The position numbers and the translations under genes were made by a program. From positions 128,040,652 through 128,104,651 of the forward strand of contig JBCFYV010000012.1 in assembly GCA_039000515.1 (NCBI GenBank): a stretch of DNA of 64,000 nucleotides. Reading direction: 5' to 3'. Source of the stretch: Timema cristinae (lineage: Eukaryota; Arthropoda; Insecta; Phasmatodea; Timematidae). The first letter of the stretch is position 1, and every line of letters starts with the position of its first letter. Under the pieces are notes generated by a model, which saw nothing but the letters and a program-made list of their open reading frames with translations, did no database searches and was not told the DNA's origin. This document shows, in pieces, positions 1 to 10,937 of this stretch.

Positions 1-655
1 TTTCATCTCGCCGCTGTTTCTCCCCCCAACCACTCGATTATTTTCATAAGCTTTGGCAAACATCCCCTTTTACTTGTTTCTCAACAAAATATTTTCATAA
101 AAACCACAACCGCGCGCGCGGTTTTGTCTTGCCGGGGAAAAGCGCTTGACCGTCGCTGTGTCCCTCGCAGTCTGGACCTACTGCGACTGCGCGACAGTGA
201 GGTAAGAGGTGAGGACAGGGAGGGGGGGGGGCAACAAAAGCGCATAGCAAGCCGCCGTGTATTTAGAACACGTGGTATATTTTTATCGTCGGAGAAACAA
301 GCTTATGAAAAACTTTTTATCAGTGCCCGAAAAAAACCCGCGAGCCTTTCAGATGCTTTTCAAAAGGTTTTTTTGGTGGGTATTATGTTGGCATCGTATC
401 GGGATAGTGGACAGTGGGGGTGTTGTAACCCCCCACCCCACCCCCCTCTCCATCCACGACTAGCAAACTTTTTATTAATATCACCTTGTGTACGGTATTA
501 GAAATCCCTAATGGCAGAGCTGGTCTTCATGTTTGCAACTTCGGGGGGGGGGGGGGGGGGGGGTTAGTCGGAAGGCTCAGTTTTCAGAGCCAGCAGCTTG
601 ATAAATGCTGCTTTTCTGATCGATTTCGAACAACCTAATGGTCCAAGCTCCAGAC
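1..655. other. Upstream TFAP2 intron, no gene seen
   Basis: Presumed intron sequence. It contains a CG-dinucleotide run near 112-121, a G run at about 224-232, a C-rich stretch at 428-447 and an uninterrupted G tract of 21 at 543-563. The short open frames here show no recognisable protein. Confidence 0.6.
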
Positions 656-956
656 AAGCGGTTCCCAACCTTTTTTTTCGCTTGCGTACCCCTTGGCAGC
701 CCATTTATATAAATTGTGCCCTTAATTTTTGGCAAAATGTGTAATTAATAAGTAGTATTTATTTCTGATTTATTTGCTACGACTGAAAATAAATGGGCTA
801 ATAAATTGGATTAAAAAACAATGTGATTTATGTTTGAAATGTAAATTAGTTTCTCAAGGTCATATACAGACATATCGCCGAGTTGATTTCTACTGATATT
901 GCTGTCATCTGTAGCTCTTTCAAATAGTCTCGCGTGCCCCAAGTTGGGAACCGCTG
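656..956. mobile_element. Non-autonomous hAT-type element (MITE)
   Basis: The ends are inverted copies of GCGGTTCCCAAC: left at about 658-669, right as GTTGGGAACCGC at about 944-955. The interior is AT-rich and about 300 bp long, with a 'gcgtacccctt' stretch next to the left end and a 'cgtgcccc' stretch next to the right. That terminal layout is typical of hAT MITEs. The 8-bp flanks (650-657 against 957-964) match only partly, so the target duplication is decayed or my boundary is off by a base or two. No coding capacity. Confidence 0.7.
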
Positions 957-1485
957 TTCTAGAGCATCATTCTCGAAATAGACTGAACCTACAATGATGG
1001 CAGGATCAAAGCTCGAATCCCGGTTGGATTCAATAGTTTTCTACAACTAAGCAAACGGGAGTGCACTTTCTTTAAAAGCACCCTTCCTCATCTCTAGCAC
1101 ATGAGCGTGTAACAGCGGTATAAAGTCCACTAGGTTTGGTGATTCAACTCGACACAAATCTAACAGTCTTATCTAATTTCAACAAATGCTTGCATTTAAT
1201 TGTTAAATCCGTTACTTGATCTGCGTCTTACTACCCGTCCGGATTATCCATTAGCTCATCTTGGTTGGGGCTAACACCTCAATATTCGCGTCCTGTGTTC
1301 GAACCTAGGAATCTTCGTCATCGTCGGTCTATTCTGTTGCGAGAGCGACGTCTTGGATCAGGGATGATAAACTTGTGGTCCGCGGACCAACAAGCAATGT
1401 CGCTCAAATCTTCTTTCTGTGAACGTTGCATGGATATTCAGATAAAGACGACGATAATAGGAAATTGATTGGTAGCTGTTTAGAG
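957..1485. other. Intron with SINE fragments
   Basis: About 1050-1105 (+) resembles the body of the local SINE ('ccttcctcatc' and 'agcacat' words). 1225-1250 (-) carries the reverse of its 'gggtagtaagacg' tail. Nothing else is recognised. Confidence 0.45.
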
Positions 1486-1635
1486 AAACTTAGCAAGGGA
1501 AGGTTGGTATACCCAATTTATACACTATTCTCCCAACACTCACACCCTTGTAGCTATTTAGAGAAACTTAGCAAGGGCAGGTTGGTATACCCAATTTATA
1601 CCCTATACTCCCAACACTCACACCCTTGTAGCAAC
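1486..1635. repeat. Two tandem copies of an ~80-bp unit
   Basis: 'tttagagaaacttagcaagg' starts a block that runs twice through 'ggttggtatacccaattta' to 'caccc'. The second copy merges into the 67-bp array that follows. A degraded third copy is seen at about 2088-2130. Confidence 0.8.
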
Positions 1636-2372
1636 TACAGTTTTAAATAGTGGAGGTGACGTCACCACAAGACTAACTAAACACTCACACCCTTGTAGCA
1701 ACTACAGTTTTAAATAGTGGAGGTGACGTCACCACAAGACTAACTAAACACTCACACCCTTGTAGCAACTACAGTTTTAAATAGTGGAGGTGACGTCACC
1801 ACAAGACTAACTAAACACTCACACCCTTGTAGCAACTACAGTTTTAAATAGTGGAGGTGACGTCACCACAAGACTAACTAAACACTCACACCCTTGTAGC
1901 AACTACAGTTTTAAATAGTGGAGGTGACGTCACCACAAGACTAACTAAACACTCACACCTTGGAATCAGGATTATTAAACTTGTGAGTACGCACCACAAG
2001 ACTAAGTAAACACTCAAATCCTTCTGTAGAAACAGTTTAATGGAGTGACGTTCACATAAAGACGACAATAGAAATCATTGTAGCAACTCGTTTAGAGAAA
2101 CTTAGCAAGGAAGGTTGGTATCACCCAATATAACTATCTAACACTCACACCCTTGTAGCAATTACAGAAACTAGAGGAGGTTGTACGCAATATACCCCAA
2201 CTCAACACTCACACCCTTGTAGCAACTACAGTTTTAAATAGTGGAGGTGACGTCACCACAAGACTAACTAAACACTCACACCCTTGTAGCAACTACAGTT
2301 TTAAATAATGGAGGTGACGTCACCACAAGACTAACTAAACACTCACACCCTTGTAGCAACTACAGTTTTAAA
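1614..2372. repeat. 67-bp minisatellite, about 9 copies, each carrying a CRE palindrome
   Basis: Exact 67-bp spacing of 'acactcacacccttgtagca' (1614, 1681, 1748, 1815, 1882), with a degraded centre at about 1955-2200 and intact copies again at about 2205, 2272 and 2339. Intact units carry the 12-bp palindrome GGTGACGTCACC. The octamer TGACGTCA lies at 1657, 1724, 1791, 1858, 1925, 2248 and 2315. The central part is a mixture of diverged unit fragments. Confidence 0.95.
1657..1932. promoter_or_regulatory. Five CRE octamers (TGACGTCA) at 67-bp spacing
   Basis: TGACGTCA starts at 1657, 1724, 1791, 1858 and 1925, each within GGTGACGTCACC. It is the consensus site of CREB/ATF bZIP factors. Two more lie at 2248 and 2315. 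The sites are seen in sequence; any regulatory use is inference. Confidence 0.4.
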
Positions 2373-2765
2373 TTTCTGACGAAATAGTGTGTTACTTCAA
2401 ATTGTAATCTCAAGTTTCTTTTTGTAATAGTACTATTTAATGTTTAGCAATGAGGTGGCCCAATGACTAAATAATTTGATAGCAATGGAAATTGATTAAA
2501 ATAAAGTAAAAGTAAAAATAATCTAATGAGTGAAAATTTCCCACCTGGGGAAAGAGGAAAACTGTGGGAATAACCCAATGAACAAAGGAGACATCTTCTT
2601 CCGTTCTTCTGTCTTCTAGAGTAGAATAGTCAAACACGTTTATACACGAATACCGGCCGGCATTGTTACCGAGAAGAGGAATACACACTATATTTTCTTA
2701 GACGCGGCCCCTCGGTATTTTCAAAATGGCCGCCACGCCTTTGATCGGTCAACAATCGAAACCTG
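2373..2765. other. Intron, nothing recognised
   Basis: AT-rich to 2690, then GC-richer. A short open frame on the - strand (2467-2688) shows no family signature. Confidence 0.5.
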
Positions 2766-2766
2766 A

Positions 2767-3192
2767 TGTTGAAGTGCCGCGTTCATATCCCTCCTCCACT
2801 AATTCCGATATTGGATATAGCTCGTCACGAAAAGGGCGTCATAAGCTCTATGGACCAGACGTGTCCATGCTGCACGTCACTTTGGCCCGGACTGTACATT
2901 ATTAAAAGTTAATTACACCTGAGTGCTCCCTCCGATCTGAGGACGATCTAAAGATAATTTCATCTCGGCCTTCATTGTTGGACTAGCTCCGATTTAAGTT
3001 GTAGTTGTAGTTGTTTTTTTACAACGGCGACCCGAAGATGTTCCGGAGAATTCTTCCCTCGGCAACAAAAGTACAACTTCTATTCAACAGACTCTCCGAA
3101 CAATACAAGAGAGGTCACTTTTTATTTGGATTGTTCGTTGGCTCGCTCGGATCGTTCCACTGGGGGACCGGGCTCTCAAGGAAACATTTCTA
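2767..3192 (+). mobile_element. Possible LTR-retrotransposon remnant (LTR end plus primer-binding-like site)
   Basis: A block beginning TGTTGAAGTGCC (2767) and ending in T-tract-ACA (about 3022) is followed at once by 'acggcgacccgaag'. That resembles the primer-binding region just after the 5' LTR of Ty3/BEL-type elements. An AT-rich 'ttattaaaag' word could be the LTR TATA box. A 60-codon open frame follows (3011-3193) without recognisable gag motifs. No second LTR was found, and the flanks show no target duplication. Tentative. Confidence 0.3.
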
Positions 3193-3261
3193 ATTATCAC
3201 TTAACGAGCACTTACTCAAAAGATTGATTATATATCCTCACACGACTTGCAAACCAACACC

Positions 3262-3460
3262 TTAGTCCAGTCGGTATCACGAGCTAAGAGTGCCGGGTTC
3301 AAATCCCGGCACGGCCCTTTTCACTGGAAGTTGGGTCTGACCTATACCTAGAACAGACACAACAACCAGTCCCCCACCCTTACATTCATCACTGCCATGC
3401 CGGGAATCGAAACTGGGACCCTTGCCTCAGCCTACAGACGCGATTCTAGCTCGTTTTTAA
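3262..3460. mobile_element. tRNA-like SINE heads, one on each strand
   Basis: On +, about 3262-3320 contains a B-box-like 'gggttcaaatcccggcac' after 'gtccagtcggtatcacgagc'. On -, about 3398-3455 contains the reverse of a B box ('gggaatcgaaactgggac') followed by an A-box-like stretch. Neither folds as an intact tRNA by eye. Confidence 0.5.
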
Positions 3461-3569
3461 GGAACTAATATTAAATATTATTTCGGTAGCCATTATTGTT
3501 ATTAATCAGCGCCAATGCAGGAAAGCAAATAGCTATCTATTTATTATCTCTCTGTGTACTCAGTTGGCA

Positions 3570-3735
3570 GTACTGGTGGTCGTGAGGTCTGAGTCGTTAA
3601 CCTGGCAGTAGACTGGATTGCCAGTCTCGAGGAGGCAGAGGTTTGAATCTCCTTACTGCGTAGCTTGCGGGTGCATTTCTCAAATATCAACCCCTCACCC
3701 CTATTGTTAAGCTGTTCATAAGGAATGTACGCTAC
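3570..3735 (+). mobile_element. SINE copy, diverged
   Basis: B-box-like 'gaggtttgaatctcc' (about 3648-3662) is followed by the SINE body pattern 'gcgggtgcatttctcaaat'. The 'gtagtaagac' tail is missing. Confidence 0.5.
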
Positions 3736-3739
3736 TAAC

Positions 3740-4245
3740 AAGACTACCAAGTTGTCTTGTTCTGACTACTCGAGCACATGTCAGCGATATTTGCAGACGG
3801 CGCCCTTAAGGACACACTTCTCCTGTAGGAACTACTTGTCTCGCGTCAGCGTCAGCCGTCAGCAAACATTTCAACCCCTCGAATAAAAAGTGCTATCTCG
3901 CGCACCACAAATCCAGACGAGCACAAAGTAACAACACATTTCGTATTTTGTGCGTCACTATGATGGGGGGGGGGGGGGGGGAGTGGGGGGTGCACAGTAG
4001 GGCGCGGGGTGTCAAAGATAAACTATAGGCCTCGTAAGGGACTGGGGGAGGGGGGGTATACACAAGTTATTCAATAGACTCCAAACACACAAAGTACTAG
4101 GGGCAAATAATATATAATAGCTTTGACAAACATTTTCAAAAAGCGATTTTAGTATTTCATAACGACACCTTACTCACATTACTGTCGCTCGACTCGGTGA
4201 AACAACGGGCTATGTCCATCGGGTGTTTGCCATCTTCTTGTGAGG
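3740..4245. other. Intron with long G tract
   Basis: G run of about 17 at 3965-3981 followed by G-rich sequence to about 4055. No gene recognised. Confidence 0.5.
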
Positions 4246-5532
4246 CACTACACAGATATCAACACTTGTGTTTACACTAACACTACACAGATATCAACAC
4301 TTGTGTTTACACTAACACTAACACTACACAGATATCAACACTTGTGTTTACACTAACACTACACAGATATCAACACTTGTGTTTACACTAACACTACATA
4401 GATATCAACACTTGTGTTTACACTAAACACTACACAGATATCAACACTTGTGTTTACACTAACACTAACACTACACAGATATCAACACTTGTGTTTACAC
4501 TAACACTACACTAGATATCAACACTTGTGTTTACACTAACACTACATAGATATCAACACTTGTGTTTACACACTAACACTACACAGATATCAACACTTGT
4601 GTTATAACTAACACTACACAGATATCAACACTTGTGTTTACACTAACACTACACAGATATCAACACTTGTGTTTACACTAACACTACAAGATATCAACAC
4701 TTGTGTTTACACTAACACTACACAGATATCAACACTTGTGTTTACACTAACACTACAAGATATCAACACTTGTGTTTACACTAACACTACACAGATATCA
4801 ACACTTGTGTTTACACTAACACTACACAGATATCAACACTTGTGTTTACACTAACACTACACAGATATCAACACTTGTGTTTACACTAACACTACACAGA
4901 TATCAACACTTGTGTTTACACTAACACTAAACTACACAGATATCAACACTTGTGTTTACACTAACACTACACAGATATCAACACTTGTGTTTACACTAAC
5001 ACTACACAGATATCAACACTTGTGTTTACACTAACACTACACAGATATCAACACTTGTGTTTACACTAACACTACACAGATATCAACACTTGTGTTTACA
5101 CTAACACTACACAGATATCAACACTTGTGTTTACACTAACACTACACAGATATCAACACTTGTGTTACACTAACACTACACAGATATCAACACTTGTGTT
5201 TACACTAACACTACACAGATATCAACACTTGTGTTTACACTAACACTAACACTACACAGATATCAACACTTGTGTTTACACTAACACTAACACTACACAG
5301 ATATCAACACTTGTGTTTACACTAACACTACACAGATATCAACACTTGTGTTTACACTAACACTACACAGATATCAACACTTGTGTTTACACTAACACTA
5401 CACAGATATCAACACTTGTGTTTACACTAACACTACACAGATATCAACACTTGTGTTTACACTAACACTACACAGATATCAACACTTGTGTTTACACTAA
5501 CACTACACAGATATCAACACTTGTGTTTACAC
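4246..5532. repeat. 35-bp minisatellite, about 36 copies
   Basis: Unit contains 'acacagatatcaacacttg' then 'tgtttacactaacact'. Spacing is 35 bp in the regular part (5341 to 5376), with occasional 6-bp insertions (extra 'taacac') and one-base indels. Each unit includes AACAC-TT-GTGTT, a 5-bp inverted repeat. The open frame at 4669-4854 is array translation, not a gene. Confidence 0.96.
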
Positions 5533-5574
5533 AGGTACACTAGTGTTAACTAAACTGTTGATGACAGGTATATC

Positions 5575-5716
5575 AGGGGAATGCCAGGCCTCCACCGTGG
5601 TTCGGATTCCACGTTAAACTGTAGGTCCTCCATTTCATCTCACAATCACTTTACCATTGCACATTAGCGTAAGTGCGTATAACCCGAACGGGTAGTAAGA
5701 CGCGGTGCAATAATAA
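5575..5716 (+). mobile_element. Dispersed SINE-like element, family copy 1
   Basis: Nearly the same sequence as the reverse strand of 18698-18826, starting at 'gaatgccaggcctccaccgt' and ending 'gggtagtaagacgc' plus an AAT microsatellite (5709-5760). It shares its 3' tail with the main SINE of this window but has a different 5' part. Confidence 0.75.
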
Positions 5717-5764
5717 TAATAATAATAATAATAATATAATAATAAAATAATAATAAATAATATA

Positions 5765-5930
5765 AGGTATATCAGGGTTTGAAACCCGGTAGGTTGTACT
5801 GAGGATGGTTTGTCCTAAATAGTTTCCTACTCTCCCTCCACGCAAATGTGAGTACACTACCTCTAAATTCAACCTTCCTCCTCCCTATCACATTAACCTA
5901 ATTAGCACATATGCAGCGCTAAAAGAAAAT
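5765..5930 (+). mobile_element. SINE copy (body without tail)
   Basis: A B-box-like 'gggtttgaaacccggtagg' is followed by 'ctaaatagtttcctactctc' and 'cctccacgcaaatg', matching the full copy at 47092-47342 in order and spacing. Confidence 0.7.
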
Positions 5931-6232
5931 TGATAACATTTGATTATATTATTATTATTGTTATTATTATTATTTTATAGTTATTGATAATGTTCACAAA
6001 AAGTGATGGATGGAGATGTCATAGCTTGACGTATGAATACGCAAAGTTGATCTAGTAGCGCTTTCTAGCTGTCATATATGTCCATTGGTGATACAATCAG
6101 GATTCGAACCCCAACCTCCCTGAAGTGGATGAGCCTGACGTCTAGCCCACGTGTCCAGCAATGTGTGCAGTTTGGTCCGCGCGAATGTGAACTTGTCACA
6201 TAGCTGGTTGTTGCCCCAACGCTCCAGTTTCC

Positions 6233-6268
<36 letters not shown>

Positions 6269-6660
6269 CCCATATTAGCCAGATACGTGCGGTGACATTG
6301 TCCGGGACTCCTAGAAACTACCCCCTGCCCCTCAGAGGGCGCGGCCACACATTACTGAGGGGGGGGGGGGGTCACAGTCCTATATAAGTCCGAGCACAAA
6401 AGAAAAGAATTTTAATGAATGTTATCACCGTAATTATTATTACTGTCAATTTTGAAGTGTTAAGAGGATATTCATTTGCTGCGGCTCTCTCCTAGCTCTC
6501 TCTCTCTCTCTCTCTCTCTCTCCCCAGCTCTCTACCACATGTAGTTTCATCAAAGTTAGCACATCTCACATAACATAACTATAGCACTAAACAAACATCT
6601 CGATCAAACTGCAACAGTTTCTGGCAGGAGAAGCTTTATACACTCTACATATTCCTCTCG
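5931..6660. other. Intron with simple repeats
   Basis: TTA microsatellite about 5947-5975, tRNA-like head on - at about 6095-6150, GT repeat about 6235-6266, G tract about 6359-6371, CT repeat about 6498-6523. No coding region recognised. Confidence 0.55.
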
Positions 6661-6689
6661 CAATAAACAGGACTGCCCATGACCGGAAG

Positions 6690-6810
6690 ATCGGATGTCA
6701 AATATCGATAGGGTGTACTAAAAGTGCTTTTCCATTCTCCCTCCACGCTAATGCAAGTGTACTTCCTATTAATTCTACCTTCCTCATCCCTAACAGACTA
6801 GCATTACGGT
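6690..6810 (+). mobile_element. SINE copy, body only
   Basis: 'cattctccctccacgctaat' followed by 'ccttcctcatccctaacaga' and 'ctagcatta' match the SINE body order. The tail is missing. Confidence 0.6.
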
Positions 6811-6974
6811 ATTTTTTCATTTGAAGTATTTAAAGTGCACTTTCTGAACAGACTAATTATTTCAGCACACGACTTACAAACTAACTTAAATCTAAAGCAA
6901 ACACAGCATCTAGCCCCTGAGCTGTTAATTCATGACTTTGAGAGAGTAAGCTCACATTTCTCCAATGATGAACT

Positions 6975-7078
6975 ATTCAGCCATGATAGGAATCGATCCG
7001 AGACCCTTAGCTCAGTAGACACACTACCGACTGAACCTAGGTATCGGTGGCAGCCCAACCTGAGCGGGTAGTAAGACA
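6975..7078. mobile_element. tRNA-like head (-) and SINE tail (+)
   Basis: The reverse of a B box ('aggaatcgatccgagaccc') and A box lies at 6978-7045 on -. A + strand tail 'gagcgggtagtaagacacgg' ends at about 7081, next to the following array. Confidence 0.5.
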
Positions 7079-7091
7079 CGGGCCTATAGCA

Positions 7092-8940
7092 GTGATAACA
7101 CCAGGTTAACTGACTGCTAGTAACACCTTGTTAACACCAATAGCTGACTGCTAGTAACACCTTGGTAACACCACTAGCTGGCTGCTAGTAACACCTTGTT
7201 AACATCAGGTTAACTGGCTGTTAATAACACCTTGTTAACATCACTAACTGACTGCTAGTAACACCTTGTTAACATCAGGTTAACTGGCTGCTAATAACAC
7301 CTTGTTAACATCACTAACTGACTGCTAGTAACAACTTGTTAACACCAGGTTAACTGGCAGCTAATAACACCTTGTTAACAACAGGTTAACTGGCTGCTAA
7401 TAACACCTTGTTAACATCACTAACTGACGGCTAGTAACACCTTGTTAACATCACTAACTGACTGCTAATAACACCTTGTTAACATCACTAACTGGCTGCT
7501 AGTAACACCTTGTTAACATCACTATATGGCGGCTAATAACACCTTGTTAACATCACTAGCTGGCTGGTAATAACACCTTGATAACACCAGGTTAACTGAC
7601 TGCTAATAACACCTTGTTAACATCACTAGCTGGCTGCTAGTAACACCTTGTTAACATCACTAGCTGGCTGGTAATAACACCTTGATAACACCAGGTTAAC
7701 TGACTGCTAATAACACCTTGATAACACCACTGACTGCTAGTAACACCTTGTTAACATCACTATATGGCGGCTAGTAACACCTTGTTAACATCACTAGCTG
7801 GCTGTAATAACACCTTGATAACACCAGGTTAACTGACTGCTAATAACACCTTGTTAACACCACTGACTGCTAGTAACACCTTGTTAACATCACTATATGG
7901 CGGCTATAACACCTTGTTAACATCACTAGCTGGCTGGTATAACACCTTGATAAACCAGGTTAACTGGGCTGCTAATAACACCTTGTTAACATCACTAGCT
8001 GGCTGCTAGTAACACCTTGTTAACATCACTAACTGACTGCTAGTAACACCTTGTTAACATCACTAACTGACTGCTAATAACACCTTGTTAACATCACTAA
8101 CTGACTGCTAGTAACAACTTGTTAACACCAGGTAACTAACTGCTAGTAACACCTTGTTAACACCAATAGCTGACTGCTAATAACACCTTGGTAACACCAC
8201 TAGCTGGCTGCTAGTAACACCTTGTTAACAACAGGTTAACTGGCTGCTAATAACACCTTGTTAACATCACTAACTGACTGCTAGTAACAACTTGTTAACA
8301 TCACTAACTGACTGCTAATAACACCTTGTTAACATCACTAACTGACTGCTATAACAACTTGTTAACATCACTAACTGACTGCTAATAACACCTTGTTAAC
8401 ATCACTAGCTGACTGCTAGTAACAACTTGTTAAACACCACTAACTGCTAGTAACACCTTGTTAACACCACAAGCTGGCTGGTAATAACACCTTGTTAGCA
8501 ACAGGTTAACTGGCTGCTAATAACACCTTGTTAACATCAATAGCTGACTGCTAATAACACCTTGTTAACACCACTGACTGCTAGTAACACCTTGTTAACA
8601 TCACTAGCTGACTGCTAGTAACAACTTGTTAACACCACTAACTGCTAGTAATACCTTGTTAACATCACTAGCTGGCTGGTAATAACACCTTGATAACACC
8701 AGGTTAACTGACTGCTAATATCACCTTGTTAACATCAATAGCTGACTGCTATAACACCTTGTTAACACCACTGACTGCTAGTAACACCTTGTTAACATCA
8801 CTAGCTGGCTGCTAATAACACCTTGTTAACATCACTAGCTGGCTGCTAATAACACCTTGTTAACACCAATAGCTGGATGCTAGTAACACCTTGTTAACAA
8901 CAGGTTAGCTGACAGCTAATTACCTCTTGTTAGCTAACTA
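7092..8940. repeat. 34-bp minisatellite, about 54 copies, highly variant
   Basis: The core 'taacaccttgttaacatcac' followed by 'tagctggctgctaa' recurs about every 34 bp, with variants 'aacaccaggttaactgactg' and 'tatatggcggc'. Each unit has TAACA-CCT-TGTTA (5-bp stem) and GTTAAC. Variant units recur in blocks, suggesting segmental duplication within the array. Confidence 0.95.
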
Positions 8941-9459
8941 GAGGGTGCGCGCTAGACTGTGAAAACATTCGAGAGCTGGAACATCTTTATCAACATTTTA
9001 ACGAGCGTTTAACCTGAAACCGCACGGCGCGGAACACGCCTCACGCTTGGCTAACCATGTGATCCAAGTGTGCTCGGAGGACGTAATTAGGACTGTCGAG
9101 TGAACAGCGTGGGAAACGAACTGTGGACAGTGGTGGCGCGTGTCAACCTTACTCATCTCTAGCACATATAGTCCAAATTGGTAGAAAGACTCGGGGAGAG
9201 AATCTTGTTGCATCAAAAGTGACAGATGCAGCAGATCACAAGACTTGACGCATAAATACATGAATGTAGATCAATAAGCTTGTCTATGTGTGTGAAATGT
9301 CCGTTCGTAATAAAATGGTATGTAGGCCTTACTTATAAATGATTGTAAATTACTCGTGTTCAGTGTTCGAGTGTGCATGATTACTTTCCTTGTTGCTGTT
9401 GTTGTTGTTGTTGTTGTTGCTGTTGTTGCTTGTCTCATGCAGAGTTGTTTTGTTTGCAG
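8941..9459. other. Intron end upstream of the TFAP2 exon
   Basis: A SINE-body-like word pair 'ctcatctctagcacat' at about 9149-9164 and a TTG/CTG repeat at about 9389-9431, ending about 28 nt before the acceptor. The - frame at 8998-9261 shows no family signature. Confidence 0.5.
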
Positions 9460-9514
9460 AACACGAATGTCGACGATAGCGCTGGCTTCATTAACGATCT
9501 TCCTCTTCTGAAAA
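9460..9514 (+). CDS. TFAP2: Transcription factor AP-2 (TFAP2), small internal exon
   Basis: AP-2 proteins are nuclear DNA-binding regulators of development. This 55-nt exon follows an acceptor 'tttgcag' ending at 9459 and is followed by a consensus donor 'gtgagt' at 9515. In the frame that joins to the exon at 63803 it reads NTNVDDSAGFINDLPLLK and leaves one extra base (phase 1). From memory, vertebrate TFAP2 genes have a 52-nt exon at this place, between the proline-rich activation exon and the core exon, encoding a V-D/E-D..G.N...L/VIKK segment. The 55-nt length keeps the same phase. A UUG/CUG-rich tract (about 9389-9431) lies just upstream, and a 12-bp GGG-containing minisatellite starts about 83 nt downstream. 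The upstream activation-domain exon is not in the window. A competing 'gcag' ends at 9442 but would not match the family. The exon call rests on phase, splice sites and weak protein similarity. Confidence 0.82.
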
Positions 9515-9596
9515 GTGAGTAGACAACAGTTAAACCAGACTGTACTTCTATCATCTCTCTGTGAGCTGTTGTAAGGGGAGCATCAGCTCACTTCCC

Positions 9597-10150
9597 ACAA
9601 GGGACCTTACAAGGGACCTTACAAGGGACCTTACAAGGGACCTTACAAGGGACATTACAAGGGACGTTACAAGGGACGTTACAAGGGACATTACAAGGGA
9701 CGTTAAAAGGGACCTTACAAGGGACGTTACAAGGGACGTTAAAAGGGACATTACAAGGGACGTTACAAGGGACGTTACAAGGGACATTACAAGGGACGTT
9801 ACAAGGGACGTTACAAGGGACGTTACAAGGGACCTTACAAGGGACATTACAAGGGACGTTACAAGGGACGTTACAAGGGACATTACAAGGGACGTTAAAA
9901 GGGACCTTACAAGGGACGTTACAAGGGACGTTAAAAGGGACATTACAAGGGACGTTACAAGGGACCTTACAAGGGACGTTACAAGGGACGTTAAAAGGGA
10001 CATTACAAGGGACGTTACAAGGGACATTACAAGGGACGTTACAAGGGACCTTACAAGGGACGTTACAAGGGACCTTACAAGGGACGTTACAAGGGACGTT
10101 ACAAGGGACGTTACAAGGGACGTTACAAGGGACCTTACAAGGGATGTTAC
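9597..10150. repeat. 12-bp minisatellite, about 46 copies, next to the small TFAP2 exon
   Basis: Unit GGGACNTTACAA, with position 6 being C, A or G and some copies TTAAAA. It starts about 83 nt after the exon donor. Because 12 is divisible by 3, all frames stay open (158-204 residue frames on both strands); these are artefacts of the repeat. The order of variants shows an 11-unit block repeated at 192 bp (about 9637 and 9829). Units with C also have AAGG-GA-CCTT. Confidence 0.97.
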
Positions 10151-10935
10151 ACACAGGCCTATCCATATCCTTTAACCAAGGAAAATTACAAAATGAATTA
10201 ATGAAAGGTCACTAAACTTTTTAATTTTTCTCAAAATAAAATTCCACATGACGTCCAAATAACAACAAAAAATCTAAAAAAAAAATAAAAACCGTTCGTG
10301 CACACCAGTACGTATTTCCATTCATGAAAGATGGAATACGATTATTATGATAACGTAATTCTCGACCAACATCTGTCGGGCCACATAAAATATGTAAATG
10401 ATAAGAACGCCCTTTGATTTCCTCCTTCACTCTTATAATAGAAGGCAACCCCCCCCCCCACCCCTTTGTTCGGGGTGTGAAATGCGAATAAAGGGTGGGA
10501 CCACCCAGATATAACACTTCAATGAATAGCACCCCCCATCCCCTATTTCGTGATTAGACGGCTAATCAGCGAACTAATCAGTAGGGGGGCATGCCCCATA
10601 CAGGGAGGGGCAGGTTTTGAAATAGTTTGTAATTCGTTGGGAGGGGCTGAGGTTCACTTCATCTTATATATTGTTTGATAGAATTTCGCTCAAAATAAGA
10701 TATTTATTACCATTGTGACCGATCATGGTTCTATATCATGTCTATATCCCTCTTTAGTACCATAAGTACACCTGACCGGAATCAAACCATCATCTCCCCG
10801 TCATTAGAAGTCTTAATATATTGAGAGAGTGACGCCATATACCATGCGGCCACTGAACCCTGGTTTTTATAGCAAACCCTCTTTCGACCAGCATTGATTG
10901 GAAGTTGCTAGCATCGGATATTCTTGTATTACGTT
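10151..10935. other. Intron, nothing recognised
   Basis: AT-rich with an A tract near 10277 and a C tract near 10450. A G-rich stretch near 10585-10640. No gene recognised. Confidence 0.5.
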
Positions 10936-10937
10936 TT

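Noticed and set aside
124..501. 125-codon frame near the left edge
   Set aside because: Crosses a G run and a C-rich stretch. No domain and no support for coding.
9551..10175. Open frames of 158-204 codons on both strands (TRDV, NVPC and MSLVTSLV repeats)
   Set aside because: A 12-bp unit without stops is open in several frames at once. It is intronic and starts just after a splice donor.
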